DNA of 64,000 nt from Kribbella solani (GCF_014205295.1 NZ_JACHNF010000001.1:2294001-2358000); one strand, 5' to 3'; shown: positions 35,236 to 44,753, numbered from the stretch's first letter. Translations and numbers: made by a program. The notes: generated by a model from the sequence alone, not told the origin.

Positions 35236-36936
35236 TCACTTCGCTGTGTGTAACGGATTCGGGATGGTTCCGGTGCTGGGGATCGGCGGCCGGGTGTCGA
35301 GGTCGGCGTAACCGAGCGTGAGCCGGTAGCCGTTCAACGGAAAGCGCAGGAACGTCTCGGCGGTCAGCGCGGTGGCGGCCAGCCGGTCGGCGTACTCGGG
35401 GTGGGCGTCGGCGTAACGGTCGGCTTCGGCGCGGGCGATCGACCAGAAGGCCGGCTCGGGGATCAGGTCGCGGGCGGCAAGCGGGTTCAGTACGCCGAGG
35501 AGCAGCGCGTCGACGACGTACTGGCGGAGGATGTGCCACGGTTTGCGCGGCAGCACCCGGTCGTGCGAGTCGGGCTCGATGCCACGGGCAACGACGGGGG
35601 TGGTGGAGACGTTGACGTCGTCCACCAGGTCCTTGATCACCAAGCGTGCGGGCAGGCCGTGGGAGTCGCAGATCACGGCCAGGTTCTCACCGTGGGGGTT
35701 GACGGTGATGCCGTAGTGGTGCAGGACGTGCAGCAACGGCCGCAGCAGCGTCGAGAGCAGATGGGTGAGCCAGGTCTCCGCGTCGACGCCGGCCCGGGCG
35801 ATCAGGGCGTCGGCGAAGCCGGGATGGAGTACGGCGGCCAGCGGCCAGACGGACTCGCCTTCGCGCAGCCGAGGGTCCATCGGGTCGCGCCAGATGCAGC
35901 CGAGCGTTTCGGTCCACTGGTACGGGATGCCGCGGTGCCCGGACAGCTGCGGGTGGCGGACGGTGACGGAAGCAACCTCGCCGAGGAGTTCGGTACCGAG
36001 CTCGCGGAGGACTTCGTCGCGGGACCAGAGGCCGCGGAGCCACTGGGTGATCATGGGTGCGGCCAACGTACAGTGCTCCGGGATGCCCCGGTAGACGGAC
36101 GTGTTGAGGATCTTCAGCGGCAGTTTGACCTGGTACCGGTTGTCGTGGTCGAGGTTCACCATGGTCCGGATCGACTGCGTGGGCAGGTAGTCGTCAGGGC
36201 TCTCCCCCAGTACGACGATCTCGCCGGTGGCCAGTTCACGGGCCCACTGGGTCCGGACGACATGGTCGAGTTGCCACGGGTGGCATGGGAGCCAGACGTA
36301 CGCGTCGGGGTCGTCCAGCCTGGAACGGAAAGCCGCAATGACTTCCGGTGGTAGCTCATGATCGCGGACAGCCTGCTCCGAGAGGTCCGGCGTGCCACGG
36401 AACTCGGCCAGACCGCGGCGTACGGCCAGCCAGGTGAGGCGGAGCGGCGTACGTGCTTCCGGAGCGTAGCGCTCGCTGTCAGCAGCAGAGAAGCCCAGGC
36501 GGCCCTTGTTTGCCACGAGTAGCGGGTGGCCGGTCAAATGCCCTTCCAGGCGGCTGTGGTGGAGGTTCAGGAGTTCAGCCACCGGTACGGCCGTGGAGGC
36601 CATGCGCACGTCGGCTGCGAGCGTGCTGGTGAGCTCGGCGACGTACCCGGCGACCGTCGGCCCGTCGACGCCCAGTACCGCAGCGGCTTCGACGAAGAAC
36701 TGGATCGGGTCGGTGGCCGGCTCGCTCTCGTCGTTGCCGAGGATGCCCGCCGTCGTACGCCGAATGGTCGCCGGATCGACCCGCCAGCTGCCGAAGCCGC
36801 CGCGGGTCGCTTCGAACGTGTACGCCACTGGCCCGAGATCCAGGCGATTGTCGACCGGTTGAAGCAACCCCTCGGTGCAGAACTGGCCGATGAGCTTTGC
36901 CAACAGGTCAGCTGAGCACGTGGACCATGCGTTCAT
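35236..36936 (-). CDS. NIS siderophore synthetase, IucC/RhbF/DesD-like
   Basis: 566 residues. ATP-dependent condensation of a carboxylate (citrate or its monoamide) with a hydroxamate-bearing amine. IucA/IucC N-domain: GHPLLVANKGRLGFS, YVWLPCHPWQLDHVV and KLPLKILNTSVYRGIPE. C-terminal FhuF-like domain: HHYGITVNPHGENLAV, then RLVIKDLVDDVNVS. The GxR-GFS element resembles the type C group (IucC, DesD, RhbF). Last gene of the operon; ATG overlaps the monooxygenase stop as ATGA. Confidence 0.9.
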   Translation of the reverse strand: MNAWSTCSADLLAKLIGQFCTEGLLQPVDNRLDLGPVAYTFEATRGGFGSWRVDPATIRRTTAGILGNDESEPATDPIQFFVEAAAVLGVDGPTVAGYVAELTSTLAADVRMASTAVPVAELLNLHHSRLEGHLTGHPLLVANKGRLGFSAADSERYAPEARTPLRLTWLAVRRGLAEFRGTPDLSEQAVRDHELPPEVIAAFRSRLDDPDAYVWLPCHPWQLDHVVRTQWARELATGEIVVLGESPDDYLPTQSIRTMVNLDHDNRYQVKLPLKILNTSVYRGIPEHCTLAAPMITQWLRGLWSRDEVLRELGTELLGEVASVTVRHPQLSGHRGIPYQWTETLGCIWRDPMDPRLREGESVWPLAAVLHPGFADALIARAGVDAETWLTHLLSTLLRPLLHVLHHYGITVNPHGENLAVICDSHGLPARLVIKDLVDDVNVSTTPVVARGIEPDSHDRVLPRKPWHILRQYVVDALLLGVLNPLAARDLIPEPAFWSIARAEADRYADAHPEYADRLAATALTAETFLRFPLNGYRLTLGYADLDTRPPIPSTGTIPNPLHTAK

Positions 36937-38195
36937 GATGCTCCGGGGACGGCGAACGTGGTGAAGGCGGTGGACTTCGGTAGTCGGTACACCTCGCGTC
37001 CGGCGATGCTGTTCAGGATGCCCGCGTTCCGGATCGCTCCGATGCCCAGGTCGGGCGCCGCGACGCCGTGGCTGTGCAGGTCGGCGTTCGCGACGAAGAT
37101 GCGACCGGCCAACTGCTCGTCGGCAGCGTGGACGCTGTGGTCGCGGTTGATCACCCAGCGACCAGCCGCGTCGTGCTGGATCTGCTCCTGCAGTGACTCC
37201 ATGAACGGCAACGGCCGATTCCGGTACCCAGTGGCAGCCACTACCGCATCAGTCGTGTGCTGGAAGGTCTTGCCGCTGTCAGCATGCAGCATGGTCAACT
37301 CAAGCCCGTCAGCACGTGCCACTGCCGACACCACGGCCACGCCGCACTGAAGGTCAGCCGGAAGATCCCTTGCGTACAAGACGTCGTGGATGTCGTCAAG
37401 CGTCTCGGAGGAGATGCCCTTGTAGTGCCGCCACTGTTCCTTCACCAACTTGTCACGTACGGGTTCATCCAGTGCGTGGAAGTAGTCGACGTACGACGGC
37501 GTGGTCATCTCCAGCACCAGCTTGGAGTAGTCGAGCGGCGCGAAGGACGGCGTACGCGTCAACCAGGACACGGCCGGACTGTCGGCGCGCAGCAGGTCCA
37601 GTGCGCACTCGGCACCGGACTGACCCGAGCCGACCACAGTCACCCGACCAGTACGCAGTAGGTCGTCACGGCGGAACAGGTAGTCGGCCGAGTGCAGGAA
37701 CCGCTCCGGCGGGAGCCCTGCTAGTGCAGCTGGTACGAATGGCTCGGTGCCGACACCTACTACCAGGTGCCGCGCTTCGAACGTCTCCAGTACGTCCCCG
37801 CGCTCTACCGTCAGCTCGAAGTGCGATCCGTTCCAGACGGCGTCCCGTACGTGGTGGCCGAAACGCAGTGAGTCCAACTGGGCGGCGCACCACCGTAGGT
37901 ACGTCTCGTACTCCCGCCGCGTCGGATGGAACTTCTCGCGGACGTAGAACTGGTACAACCGGTCGTTGTCCTTCAGAAACGACAGGAATGACAGGTGGTG
38001 CGCTGGCTCGACCAAACTGACCAGATCCGCCAGGAACGACACCTGGAGCATCGCGTCCTCGAACATCAGTCCGCGGTGCCAGGTGAACTCGGGCCGGCTG
38101 TCCAGCACTGCGAGCTGCACGTCGTCCACACCGTCGGCCAGTGCGGCCAGACCGAGGTTGAACGGTCCTGCGCCGATCGCGATCACGTCGTACAT
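36933..38195 (-). CDS. FAD/NADPH-dependent amine N-monooxygenase, IucD/RhbE/DesB-like
   Basis: 420 residues. It N-hydroxylates a diamine (or lysine) for hydroxamate formation. FAD motif GAGPFNLGLA at residues 8-17, HRGLMFEDAMLQVSFLADL, the NADPH motif GSGQSGAECALDLL and ATGYRNRPLPF near the C-terminus. Soluble. The ATG at 38195 directly follows the acetyltransferase stop (TAGATG). With a decarboxylase in the operon, the substrate is more likely diaminopropane or cadaverine than lysine. Confidence 0.9.
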   Translation of the reverse strand: MYDVIAIGAGPFNLGLAALADGVDDVQLAVLDSRPEFTWHRGLMFEDAMLQVSFLADLVSLVEPAHHLSFLSFLKDNDRLYQFYVREKFHPTRREYETYLRWCAAQLDSLRFGHHVRDAVWNGSHFELTVERGDVLETFEARHLVVGVGTEPFVPAALAGLPPERFLHSADYLFRRDDLLRTGRVTVVGSGQSGAECALDLLRADSPAVSWLTRTPSFAPLDYSKLVLEMTTPSYVDYFHALDEPVRDKLVKEQWRHYKGISSETLDDIHDVLYARDLPADLQCGVAVVSAVARADGLELTMLHADSGKTFQHTTDAVVAATGYRNRPLPFMESLQEQIQHDAAGRWVINRDHSVHAADEQLAGRIFVANADLHSHGVAAPDLGIGAIRNAGILNSIAGREVYRLPKSTAFTTFAVPGAS

Positions 38196-38720
38196 CTATT
38201 GCCTCCTACGGACCATCAGCAGTGCCTTCTTGTCGGGCAGCTGTAGCTCCCCGGACGCTTCGAAACCGGCGGCACCGAACGCGCGTACGGACGGGGTGTT
38301 CTCGAGGTCCGGCTCAGCCACTACGCGGCTACAGGACGGGTCCGCGTCCAGTAGTGCGTCGGCGAGCGACCGGAGCAGTCGCCGGCCGAGTCCGTGTCCG
38401 ACTCGGGTAACGTCGCCGATCGCGACATGCATGCCCCAGTCGTTCTCCTCGTACGCGTAGTACTCCGCCAGCTGGTCATGCCGTACGCGGTACAGCTCGA
38501 CGTACCCGAACTCCTCCGCGTCGACGGACGCCACGCAGGGCGCGGAATGCACGCCGGCTGCCTGCTGCTCGATCTCCTGCGCCCAGCGCTCCACCGACCA
38601 GTCCTGCAACCACCAGCGCTGGACATGCGGCTGAGCCATCCACAGCGCGATCCGGGGCGCGTCGGACGAGTCAGCTGGACGCAGTGCGAAACCGGCGTCC
38701 AGGTTGAGGTCGCACCTCAC
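38196..38720 (-). CDS. Siderophore hydroxylamine N-acetyltransferase, IucB/RhbD/DesC-like GNAT
   Basis: 174 residues. Acylates the N-hydroxylated amine from acyl-CoA. Family marks: MAQPHVQRWWLQDWSVERW, YVELYRVRHDQLAEYYAYEENDWGMHVAIGD and VVAEPDLENTPSVRAFGAAGFE. The acyl group cannot be told from sequence; acetyl is the norm for this family. GTG at 38720 overlaps the preceding stop (GTGA). Confidence 0.9.
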   Translation of the reverse strand: MRCDLNLDAGFALRPADSSDAPRIALWMAQPHVQRWWLQDWSVERWAQEIEQQAAGVHSAPCVASVDAEEFGYVELYRVRHDQLAEYYAYEENDWGMHVAIGDVTRVGHGLGRRLLRSLADALLDADPSCSRVVAEPDLENTPSVRAFGAAGFEASGELQLPDKKALLMVRRRQ

Positions 38721-40348
38721 CGGAGCGGGTTCGGGATGTCGAGGTACACCGACTGAGCATCCAGTGGCGCCACTACCTCGTCGATACCGCGCAGCCGGGT
38801 CAGCATGTTCGCCTTGCAGGGCAGGGTGTCCGCTTCGAGCCAGCGACGGGCCAGCCGGTCGCCGTCCGGACCAGCGGACTTCAGCAGCGGCAGCGCGGCC
38901 GCGAGGCGCTCACGGACCACACCGAGCAGCTCCTCCTCGTCCGCGATCCCGTCCGCTGCCAGACAGCCGACCACAGCCAGCGCCTGGTTGTGCAGCAGGT
39001 AGTAGGTCAGGCGATCGTCGACAATCGGATCGTCCACCACCGCCAGCGTCGAGTCACGCAGTCCGGTTACTCCCAGCAGGCTCCGGAGGTACGACGACGC
39101 CAGGTAGTACCCCTGGTTGTCGCGGTACGCGCCGCCCTTGATCCGCCCGAGCCCGTCCAGCCGTACCAGCGTGTTCTGCTGATGCGCTTCCAGACCGATA
39201 CCGGTCTCGGCGTAGAGGTGCAGCATCGGGATCAGTACGTTGTCGATGTACTCCCCCACCCACCCGGCCGGATCCTCGGCTGCGAACGCACTGAGCCGAC
39301 TGATCCCGCCGGGGCGTGGCGCGACCAGACCGGCCAAACATGCATAACTGTTGACGTCTGCCGGCACTTCGCGGACAGCAACGTCAAGACCAGTCAACGT
39401 TGGTCCACCTTCGTCAAGAGCAACCCAGGCCGGGTCGCGGACGATGCTGAACCGCGGATGCGCCGTCGCCGTACCGGCGTTGTACGCCGCGTCCAGCAGG
39501 CGGTTGATCTCCAGACCGCGCCGCAGCTCGGTCGGCGTCGACTCCCGCCGCGAGTTGGTGATCCGCAAACCGAGCGACAGCTTCAGCATCACCGGCAGAT
39601 CCGGGTGGAAGAGCGTCCGCAGGCTCGACGTCGGATACCACTGCGCGCCCTGCGGGCCAAGGGCCTTCACTCGTCCCGCCGCGACCAGCTCCGCGACCCG
39701 CGGTCGCTGCAGCACCGCGGCCGCCTGCCACGGGTGCGCGGGAACCAGCACCCGGCCGGCTGACGGAGTGACACCGGCCAGCGCGCCCATCAGCTGTAGA
39801 GCGTCCAGTCCCTGCAGTGAGGGCGCGCCGGCCACCTGGTCCGACGACACCAGCTCGGCGTCGGCTTCGAACCAGTGCACCGCGAAACGGCCACCGAGCT
39901 CAGGCGAGTACGCCGCCAGCTCAGCGCCGCTCAGTCCGTCCCGGCTCTTCGGCGCCGGGTGGTTCAGATGCCCGTACAGCAACGCCTGCTCGAACTCCAG
40001 GAAGCGCCCGGGACCACGCTCCCCGTCGGCTTCCTCGACGAACAGCGCGACGTTGCGTACGGACTCCGCCGTACGCGCCGCCAGATCGTCGACCTCCGCC
40101 GGGTCCGCGTCCGCGGACAGCACCCGCACCAAGTCCTCAGGCGCCGCCGGTACGCCGTCCAGCAGCACGTCCGCGAACTGATGCAACCCCGTACGCGACG
40201 CATGCTCGACCCGAGCCGTCACGGTCGACGCGCCGACCGTCAGCGTCAGCGGTCCAGCCGCCACCGGAACAGCGGCCTCCCGGGTGTAACACCGCAGAAT
40301 CGCGTTCAGATGGGCATCGACAGCTACTTCGGCTGCTACTGGACTCAC
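38717..40348 (-). CDS. NIS siderophore synthetase, IucA/RhbC-like
   Basis: 543 residues. Second IucA/IucC enzyme of the operon. Motifs: NHPAPKSRDGLS, VLVPAHPWQAAAV, WYPTSSLRTLFHPDLPVMLKL, LRITNSRRESTP, GIGLEAHQQNTLVRL and a C-terminal LPCKANMLTRL. By position it corresponds to RhbC, which in rhizobactin 1021 makes the first citrate amide. Two different synthetases point to an asymmetric two-step assembly rather than the one-enzyme DesD route. GTG at 40348 overlaps the decarboxylase stop. Confidence 0.88.
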   Translation of the reverse strand: MSPVAAEVAVDAHLNAILRCYTREAAVPVAAGPLTLTVGASTVTARVEHASRTGLHQFADVLLDGVPAAPEDLVRVLSADADPAEVDDLAARTAESVRNVALFVEEADGERGPGRFLEFEQALLYGHLNHPAPKSRDGLSGAELAAYSPELGGRFAVHWFEADAELVSSDQVAGAPSLQGLDALQLMGALAGVTPSAGRVLVPAHPWQAAAVLQRPRVAELVAAGRVKALGPQGAQWYPTSSLRTLFHPDLPVMLKLSLGLRITNSRRESTPTELRRGLEINRLLDAAYNAGTATAHPRFSIVRDPAWVALDEGGPTLTGLDVAVREVPADVNSYACLAGLVAPRPGGISRLSAFAAEDPAGWVGEYIDNVLIPMLHLYAETGIGLEAHQQNTLVRLDGLGRIKGGAYRDNQGYYLASSYLRSLLGVTGLRDSTLAVVDDPIVDDRLTYYLLHNQALAVVGCLAADGIADEEELLGVVRERLAAALPLLKSAGPDGDRLARRWLEADTLPCKANMLTRLRGIDEVVAPLDAQSVYLDIPNPLR

Positions 40349-41832
40349 GCCGCTCCCTCGCCGGTCAGGACGTCGAGGCCGGTGGCCACGACCTGGTCGA
40401 GCAGATCCTCGATGTCCGCCGCGGTCGCGTTCGGGTTCAGCAGCGTCAGCTTCAACGCGACCGCCGCCGGCCGGCCACCACGGGCCGGTAGCTTGGTCCG
40501 GCCGATCAGCACCCGGCCGGACGTCAGCAACCGGCGCCGGACCTCACCCTGGACCGCGTCCACGCCGACCGGGTCCAGGCCCGGCGCGGCGAACCGGAAC
40601 AGCACCGTGGTCAGGGTCACCGGCGCCACCAACTCAAGGTTGCTGTCGGCAACGACCCGGGCCGCGGCGGCGTGCGCCAGCTCGTGGCAGGTGTCCAGCA
40701 TCGTGCCCAGCCCGGACCGGCCGTAGGCCGTCAGCGTGGTGGCAACCTTGACCGCGTCCGGACGGCGAGTGGTCTGCAGGCTGCGCCCGAGCAGACCGTC
40801 CAGCCCGGAGTCGATGTCGTCGGCCGGGTTCAGGTAGTCCACCGACCGGCCGAACGCGGCGAACCTGGTGCGATCCGCGACCAGCAGCACGCTGGTCGCG
40901 GCCGGCTGCCAGCCGATCTTGTGCAGGTCCAGCGTGACCGAGTCCGCCAGCGACACGTCGGCCAGCAACGGCGCGAGCCGCTCGGAGAACAGTGCACCGA
41001 ACCCGTACGCCGCATCGACGTGTACCCAGGCGCCGTGCTTGCGAGCCAGCTCGGCGATCGGCGCGATCGGGTCGATCGACCCGAAGTCGGTCGTCCCGGC
41101 GGTGGCGATCACGGCGATCGGAGTCCGGCCCGGTATCGCCAGCTCGTCCGCGAGTACATCCGTACGCATCCGGAAGTTCTCGTCCGACGCGATCGTGATG
41201 ACCGCTTCCTCACCGAGCCCAAGCGCGGCGCAGGCCCGCTGGACCGAGAAGTGCGCGAGCTCGGAGCAAAACACCACTGAGCGATGCAGTCCTTGCAGAC
41301 CGTTCCGCCGTACGTCGATCCCTTGCGCGGCGGCGGCGCTGTCACGGGCGATCAGCACCGCGAGCAGGTTCGAGATCGAACCGCCCGGGGTCAGTACGCC
41401 ATCCGCTTCGCGCCCGAAGCCGGCCAGGTCAGCCAAGGCGCGTACGACCCACTGCTCGATCGCCAGCGTCGCCGGACCGGAGTCGTACGTGTCCATCGAG
41501 GCGTTGCTTGCCGACGCCAGCGCGTCCGCGTCGACTGCCACCTGCAGCACCGGGGGCTGCAGGTGCGCGGCCGCGTGCGGGTGGCTCAGGTCGATCCCAC
41601 TCTCCGCCAGCAGGCCGGCGACCAGGTCCAGCGCGGCGGACTCCCCCACGCCTGTCGACGGCACCCGTGGCTCACCCAGTACCTCTGCCGCGCGCCGCAG
41701 CACCGCGCCCGGCGAACCGTGCGGCAACGGACCCCGATCCCGGTCCGCCACCGTCGAGGCCAGCGGCCACCGAGCGGCGAACGGATCACGGACAGGTGCG
41801 GGCAGCGCGGTCAGACGCGCGGGCTGCGACAT
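40345..41832 (-). CDS. PLP-dependent group II decarboxylase (diaminobutyrate or lysine decarboxylase), RhbB/DesA-like
   Basis: 495 residues. Makes the diamine precursor: 1,3-diaminopropane from 2,4-diaminobutyrate, or cadaverine from lysine. The PLP lysine lies in SVTLDLHKIGWQPAATS (about residue 304), with GVLTPGGSISNLLAVLIAR and HVDAAYGFGALFS also typical. I start at the ATG at 41832 (SQPARLTALP) because GGGAG lies six bases upstream; an upstream in-frame start would fall inside the iron-box region. First gene of a tight five-gene operon. No aminotransferase for diaminobutyrate is present. Confidence 0.88.
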   Translation of the reverse strand: MSQPARLTALPAPVRDPFAARWPLASTVADRDRGPLPHGSPGAVLRRAAEVLGEPRVPSTGVGESAALDLVAGLLAESGIDLSHPHAAAHLQPPVLQVAVDADALASASNASMDTYDSGPATLAIEQWVVRALADLAGFGREADGVLTPGGSISNLLAVLIARDSAAAAQGIDVRRNGLQGLHRSVVFCSELAHFSVQRACAALGLGEEAVITIASDENFRMRTDVLADELAIPGRTPIAVIATAGTTDFGSIDPIAPIAELARKHGAWVHVDAAYGFGALFSERLAPLLADVSLADSVTLDLHKIGWQPAATSVLLVADRTRFAAFGRSVDYLNPADDIDSGLDGLLGRSLQTTRRPDAVKVATTLTAYGRSGLGTMLDTCHELAHAAAARVVADSNLELVAPVTLTTVLFRFAAPGLDPVGVDAVQGEVRRRLLTSGRVLIGRTKLPARGGRPAAVALKLTLLNPNATAADIEDLLDQVVATGLDVLTGEGAA

Positions 41833-41855
41833 CCAGTACTCCCGGGAAGTTGTCG

Positions 41856-41889
41856 AGTAAGGCAACCCTTACTAAGGCAGCCCTAACCT
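41856..41889 (-). promoter_or_regulatory. Two overlapping iron-box-like operators of the siderophore operon
   Basis: An exact inverted repeat AGTAAGG-CAAC-CCTTACT (41856-41873) is followed by a second, weaker dyad CTAAGGCAGCCCTAACC (41872-41888). Both resemble DtxR/IdeR/DmdR iron boxes (consensus about TTAGGTTAGGCTAACCTAA). They lie 24-57 bases before the decarboxylase start, where a bound repressor would block the promoter. Repression under iron sufficiency is expected. Confidence 0.65.
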
Positions 41890-41978
41890 TTGCCCGCCGC
41901 ACCCACCGTGTCAACTCGACTACCGCCGAAAGTGGTAATCCTCACCCCGCGATCTCACTCCGTGGGCCACCCCCCCAG

Positions 41979-42015
41979 CCGGCGCGGCCGTGCCTGAGCC
42001 GCACGGCCGCGCCGG
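41979..42015. terminator. Hairpin terminator after the MMPL gene
   Basis: A perfect 15-bp stem, CCGGCGCGGCCGTGC with GCACGGCCGCGCCGG, and a seven-base loop, 4 bp beyond the MMPL stop. It insulates the siderophore promoter from MMPL transcription. No U tract. Confidence 0.75.
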
Positions 42016-42019
42016 GGTA

Positions 42020-44170
42020 TCAGGACCGAGTGACCGGCTCCGGCGATTTCTGCTCGGCGGCGTCCTCGGGTAGCTGCTGACGGTCCTGATGGCCCGGCCA
42101 CCAAGCGGCGTGGCCGATCAGGGCGGTCAGGCTCGGGGTGAAGAACATCGCCATCACGAACGCGGCGACCACGATGCCGAAGGAGACCGCGAAACCCATC
42201 TCGGTCAGCAGGGAGTTGCCGGCCAGCATCAAGGTGGCGAAGGTCGCCGCCAGGATGAACCCGGCCGCGGCGACGGTCGGACCGGCGTGCCGGACCGCCA
42301 TACTCGCCGCCTCGCGCGGATCGCGTCCTTCCCGCGCCTCCTCGCGGAGCCTGGCGATCATCAGGATGTTGTAATCGGTGCCGATGGCAACGACGAACAG
42401 GTACATGATCACCGGCAGCATGAACATCAGGCCGGAATGTCCCAGGCCCTGCTGGAAGATCAGTACGGTCGCACCAAGCGTCGCGCCGAAGCCCAGACCC
42501 ACCGAAACCATCAGGTACCAGGGCGCCACCACGCTGCGCAGCAACAGTCCGAGGATGATCATGATCAACAGCGCGGCCAGCGGGAACACCGTCCGGTAGT
42601 CGTGGTTGACCGCGGCGTTGATGTCCTTGTAGATCGACGACATACCGCCGACCAGCGCCTTCGTACCCGGCGGCGCGTCCGCGTGCGCGACGTCGCGGAC
42701 GGTACCGACCGTACGCAGTGCCTCGTCGGTCGCCGACCCGTAGCCGAGGGTGACCGTGATGTTCGCGGTCCGGCCGTCCTTGCTGATCGCCGCCGGCAGG
42801 ACGTCGGCGACGCCCGCGACCGCGGCGAGCTTCTTCTCGTACGCGGGCAATGCCGACGGATCGAGCCGCCCGTCGCCGGTCGATGTCACCAGTACCGAGG
42901 TCGGTTCGGCCGCACCGGCCGAGTACGCGGACTGCATCTCGGTTTGGACGACCATCGACTCCTTGGTCTTCGGCATCGAACCGGACGCCAGGTCGAAGGT
43001 CGCCTTGAAGCCGAGCGTGCCGAGCGCCAGCGCGACCATCACGATCCCGGACACCGCGGCGAACAGGGCGGGCCGGCGCTGGACGCCGCGCCCGAGCGCC
43101 GCGAACCGCGCGTTCGTGGGCTCGTTGCGCCATGCCTTCGACGGCCAGAACAGCACCCGCGGCGGGATCAGCGAGCAGATCGCGGGGAACAGCGTCAGCG
43201 CGGCGACCAGCGTGACCGCGACCGTGATCGCCAGCGCCGGCCCCATCTGCTTCAGGAAGCCGAGCGTGGACAGGAGCAGCGCGAGGAACGCGATGATGAC
43301 CGCACCGGCCGCCGACGCGATCGCCTCGCCGACCCGTCCGACCGCGCTGATCATCGCCTCCTTGGGCTCCTCACCCGCCCGTAGCCGCTCGCGATAGCGG
43401 AACATCAGGAACAGGTAGTAGTCGGTACCGACCCCGAGCAGCACCACGATCAGCAACGCCGAGATCGAACTGCTCGCCTCCAGCCCGAAGAGCTTCGTAG
43501 CGTCGGCGATCAGCCCGTTGGCCGTCGTGGACACCAGCGCGAGCAGGACGATCAGCGGCAGCAGCGCGAGGATCGGCGACCGGAAGATGATCAGCAGCGT
43601 GATCAGGATGATCGCGAACGTACCCACGAACGTCAGCTTGTCGGCCTGGGTCGACGACTCCTGCTGATCCAGACCCTGGGCCGCCGAACCACCGAGCTTG
43701 GCGTCCAGCCGCGTACCCTTCGTCAGCGCCTTCGCGTCGTCGCGCAATGTCTTCGCGGCGTCGAGCTGACTTTGCTGACCGGCGTTATTGGTGTCCATCG
43801 ACACCAGCCCGAGCACATACCGGCCGTCCTTCGACGGCGGCCCGGGTACGACCTGCTCGACCTGGTCGAGCTTCTTCGCGCCGAGTTCGGCGGTGATCTT
43901 CGCGGCGTCCTTCAGATCGGCGGGCCTGAGCCGCCCGCCGTCGGAACGCGAGTACAGGACGATGGCCGACGGGGTGAACGCGGTCGGGAAAGCGCTCTGC
44001 TGGAGCTCCGCGGCCTGGATCGACTCGTAGCTCTTGGGCAGGAAGCTGCTCTGGTCGCTGCTCGACGGCAGGCTCGGTGCGGTCGCCACCACGGCGACCG
44101 CGATCACCAGCCAGGCCACGATCGTCCAGATGGGATGACGGACGGCAACGCGCCCGATGCGATGGAACAT
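42020..44170 (-). CDS. MMPL/RND-family membrane transporter
   Basis: 716 residues. About twelve transmembrane helices in two repeats of one helix, an extracytoplasmic domain and a five-helix bundle; the first helix is IWTIVAWLVIAVAVVATAP. Repeat-linked cytosolic segments include YRERLRAGEEPKEAMISAV and RLREEAREGRDPREAASMAV, characteristic of actinobacterial MMPL proteins that export lipids or metabolites. It lies upstream of, and is insulated from, the siderophore operon, so a siderophore-export role is possible but not shown. Confidence 0.88.
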   Translation of the reverse strand: MFHRIGRVAVRHPIWTIVAWLVIAVAVVATAPSLPSSSDQSSFLPKSYESIQAAELQQSAFPTAFTPSAIVLYSRSDGGRLRPADLKDAAKITAELGAKKLDQVEQVVPGPPSKDGRYVLGLVSMDTNNAGQQSQLDAAKTLRDDAKALTKGTRLDAKLGGSAAQGLDQQESSTQADKLTFVGTFAIILITLLIIFRSPILALLPLIVLLALVSTTANGLIADATKLFGLEASSSISALLIVVLLGVGTDYYLFLMFRYRERLRAGEEPKEAMISAVGRVGEAIASAAGAVIIAFLALLLSTLGFLKQMGPALAITVAVTLVAALTLFPAICSLIPPRVLFWPSKAWRNEPTNARFAALGRGVQRRPALFAAVSGIVMVALALGTLGFKATFDLASGSMPKTKESMVVQTEMQSAYSAGAAEPTSVLVTSTGDGRLDPSALPAYEKKLAAVAGVADVLPAAISKDGRTANITVTLGYGSATDEALRTVGTVRDVAHADAPPGTKALVGGMSSIYKDINAAVNHDYRTVFPLAALLIMIILGLLLRSVVAPWYLMVSVGLGFGATLGATVLIFQQGLGHSGLMFMLPVIMYLFVVAIGTDYNILMIARLREEAREGRDPREAASMAVRHAGPTVAAAGFILAATFATLMLAGNSLLTEMGFAVSFGIVVAAFVMAMFFTPSLTALIGHAAWWPGHQDRQQLPEDAAEQKSPEPVTRS

Positions 44171-44200
44171 TTCGGTCTGCCTCCGGGCAGGAAAGGACGG

Positions 44201-44608
44201 TCAGGCGTCCAGGGCGTTGGTGATCTTGCGGATCATCTCGGTCATCGCGGGGCCGGTGCCGCCGCGTTCGGCGCGGGAACCGGCTTCCACGGCAGCGAGC
44301 ACGGTGCCGCGGAAGTCGTCGGCGGTGGCCGCGTCCTGGTCCTTGAGCAGGTGCATGGCCGCGGTCAGCGCCGGGAAGACCTGGTCGGCGAGCTCGGCGG
44401 TGGACTTGCCGTCGAGCTTCAGGCCCTTCTGGTTCTCGTCGAGCGCGTGCCCGACCGGTCCGGTCGCCGAGGCCAGCGCGAGCGAACCGGCGACGGCGAT
44501 CTTGCCGGCGGACTTCACGCCGGCGGCGGCGATCAGCGCGATCGAGCCGTGGGCCGCGACCGCGAGCGTGGTCTTGTCCTGAGCGGTGAGAGCGATGGAG
44601 TTCGTCAT
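44201..44608 (-). CDS. Small Ala-rich protein of unknown function
   Basis: 135 residues from the ATG at 44608 (MTNSIALTAQDKTTLAVAAHG). Predicted helices throughout; the first half is Ala/Gly-rich and mildly hydrophobic (SIALIAAAGVKSAGKIAVAGSL read in two pieces), and the rest is polar (TAELADQVFPALTAAMHLLKD). No signal peptide or known motif. It is 30 bp upstream of the MMPL gene on the same strand and probably co-transcribed with it. I do not recognise the family. Confidence 0.7.
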   Translation of the reverse strand: MTNSIALTAQDKTTLAVAAHGSIALIAAAGVKSAGKIAVAGSLALASATGPVGHALDENQKGLKLDGKSTAELADQVFPALTAAMHLLKDQDAATADDFRGTVLAAVEAGSRAERGGTGPAMTEMIRKITNALDA

Positions 44609-44753
44609 GCAATCACCATCACAGGGCATGCTGACACCGCCCTGACATCGGACTGACAGCCCCTGACGCGGTCACCTCACCCTCCCCGGTCCGCCACGAC
44701 CGGCCGTACACTGCCGTTCGCCGCCCGCCAACCGGCTCCGGAAAGGACCACGT

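Noticed and set aside
41833..41865. An upstream in-frame start that adds 11 residues to the siderophore decarboxylase.
   Set aside because: It would place the start inside the iron-box dyad and lacks a ribosome-binding site, whereas the ATG at 41832 has GGGAG six bases upstream.
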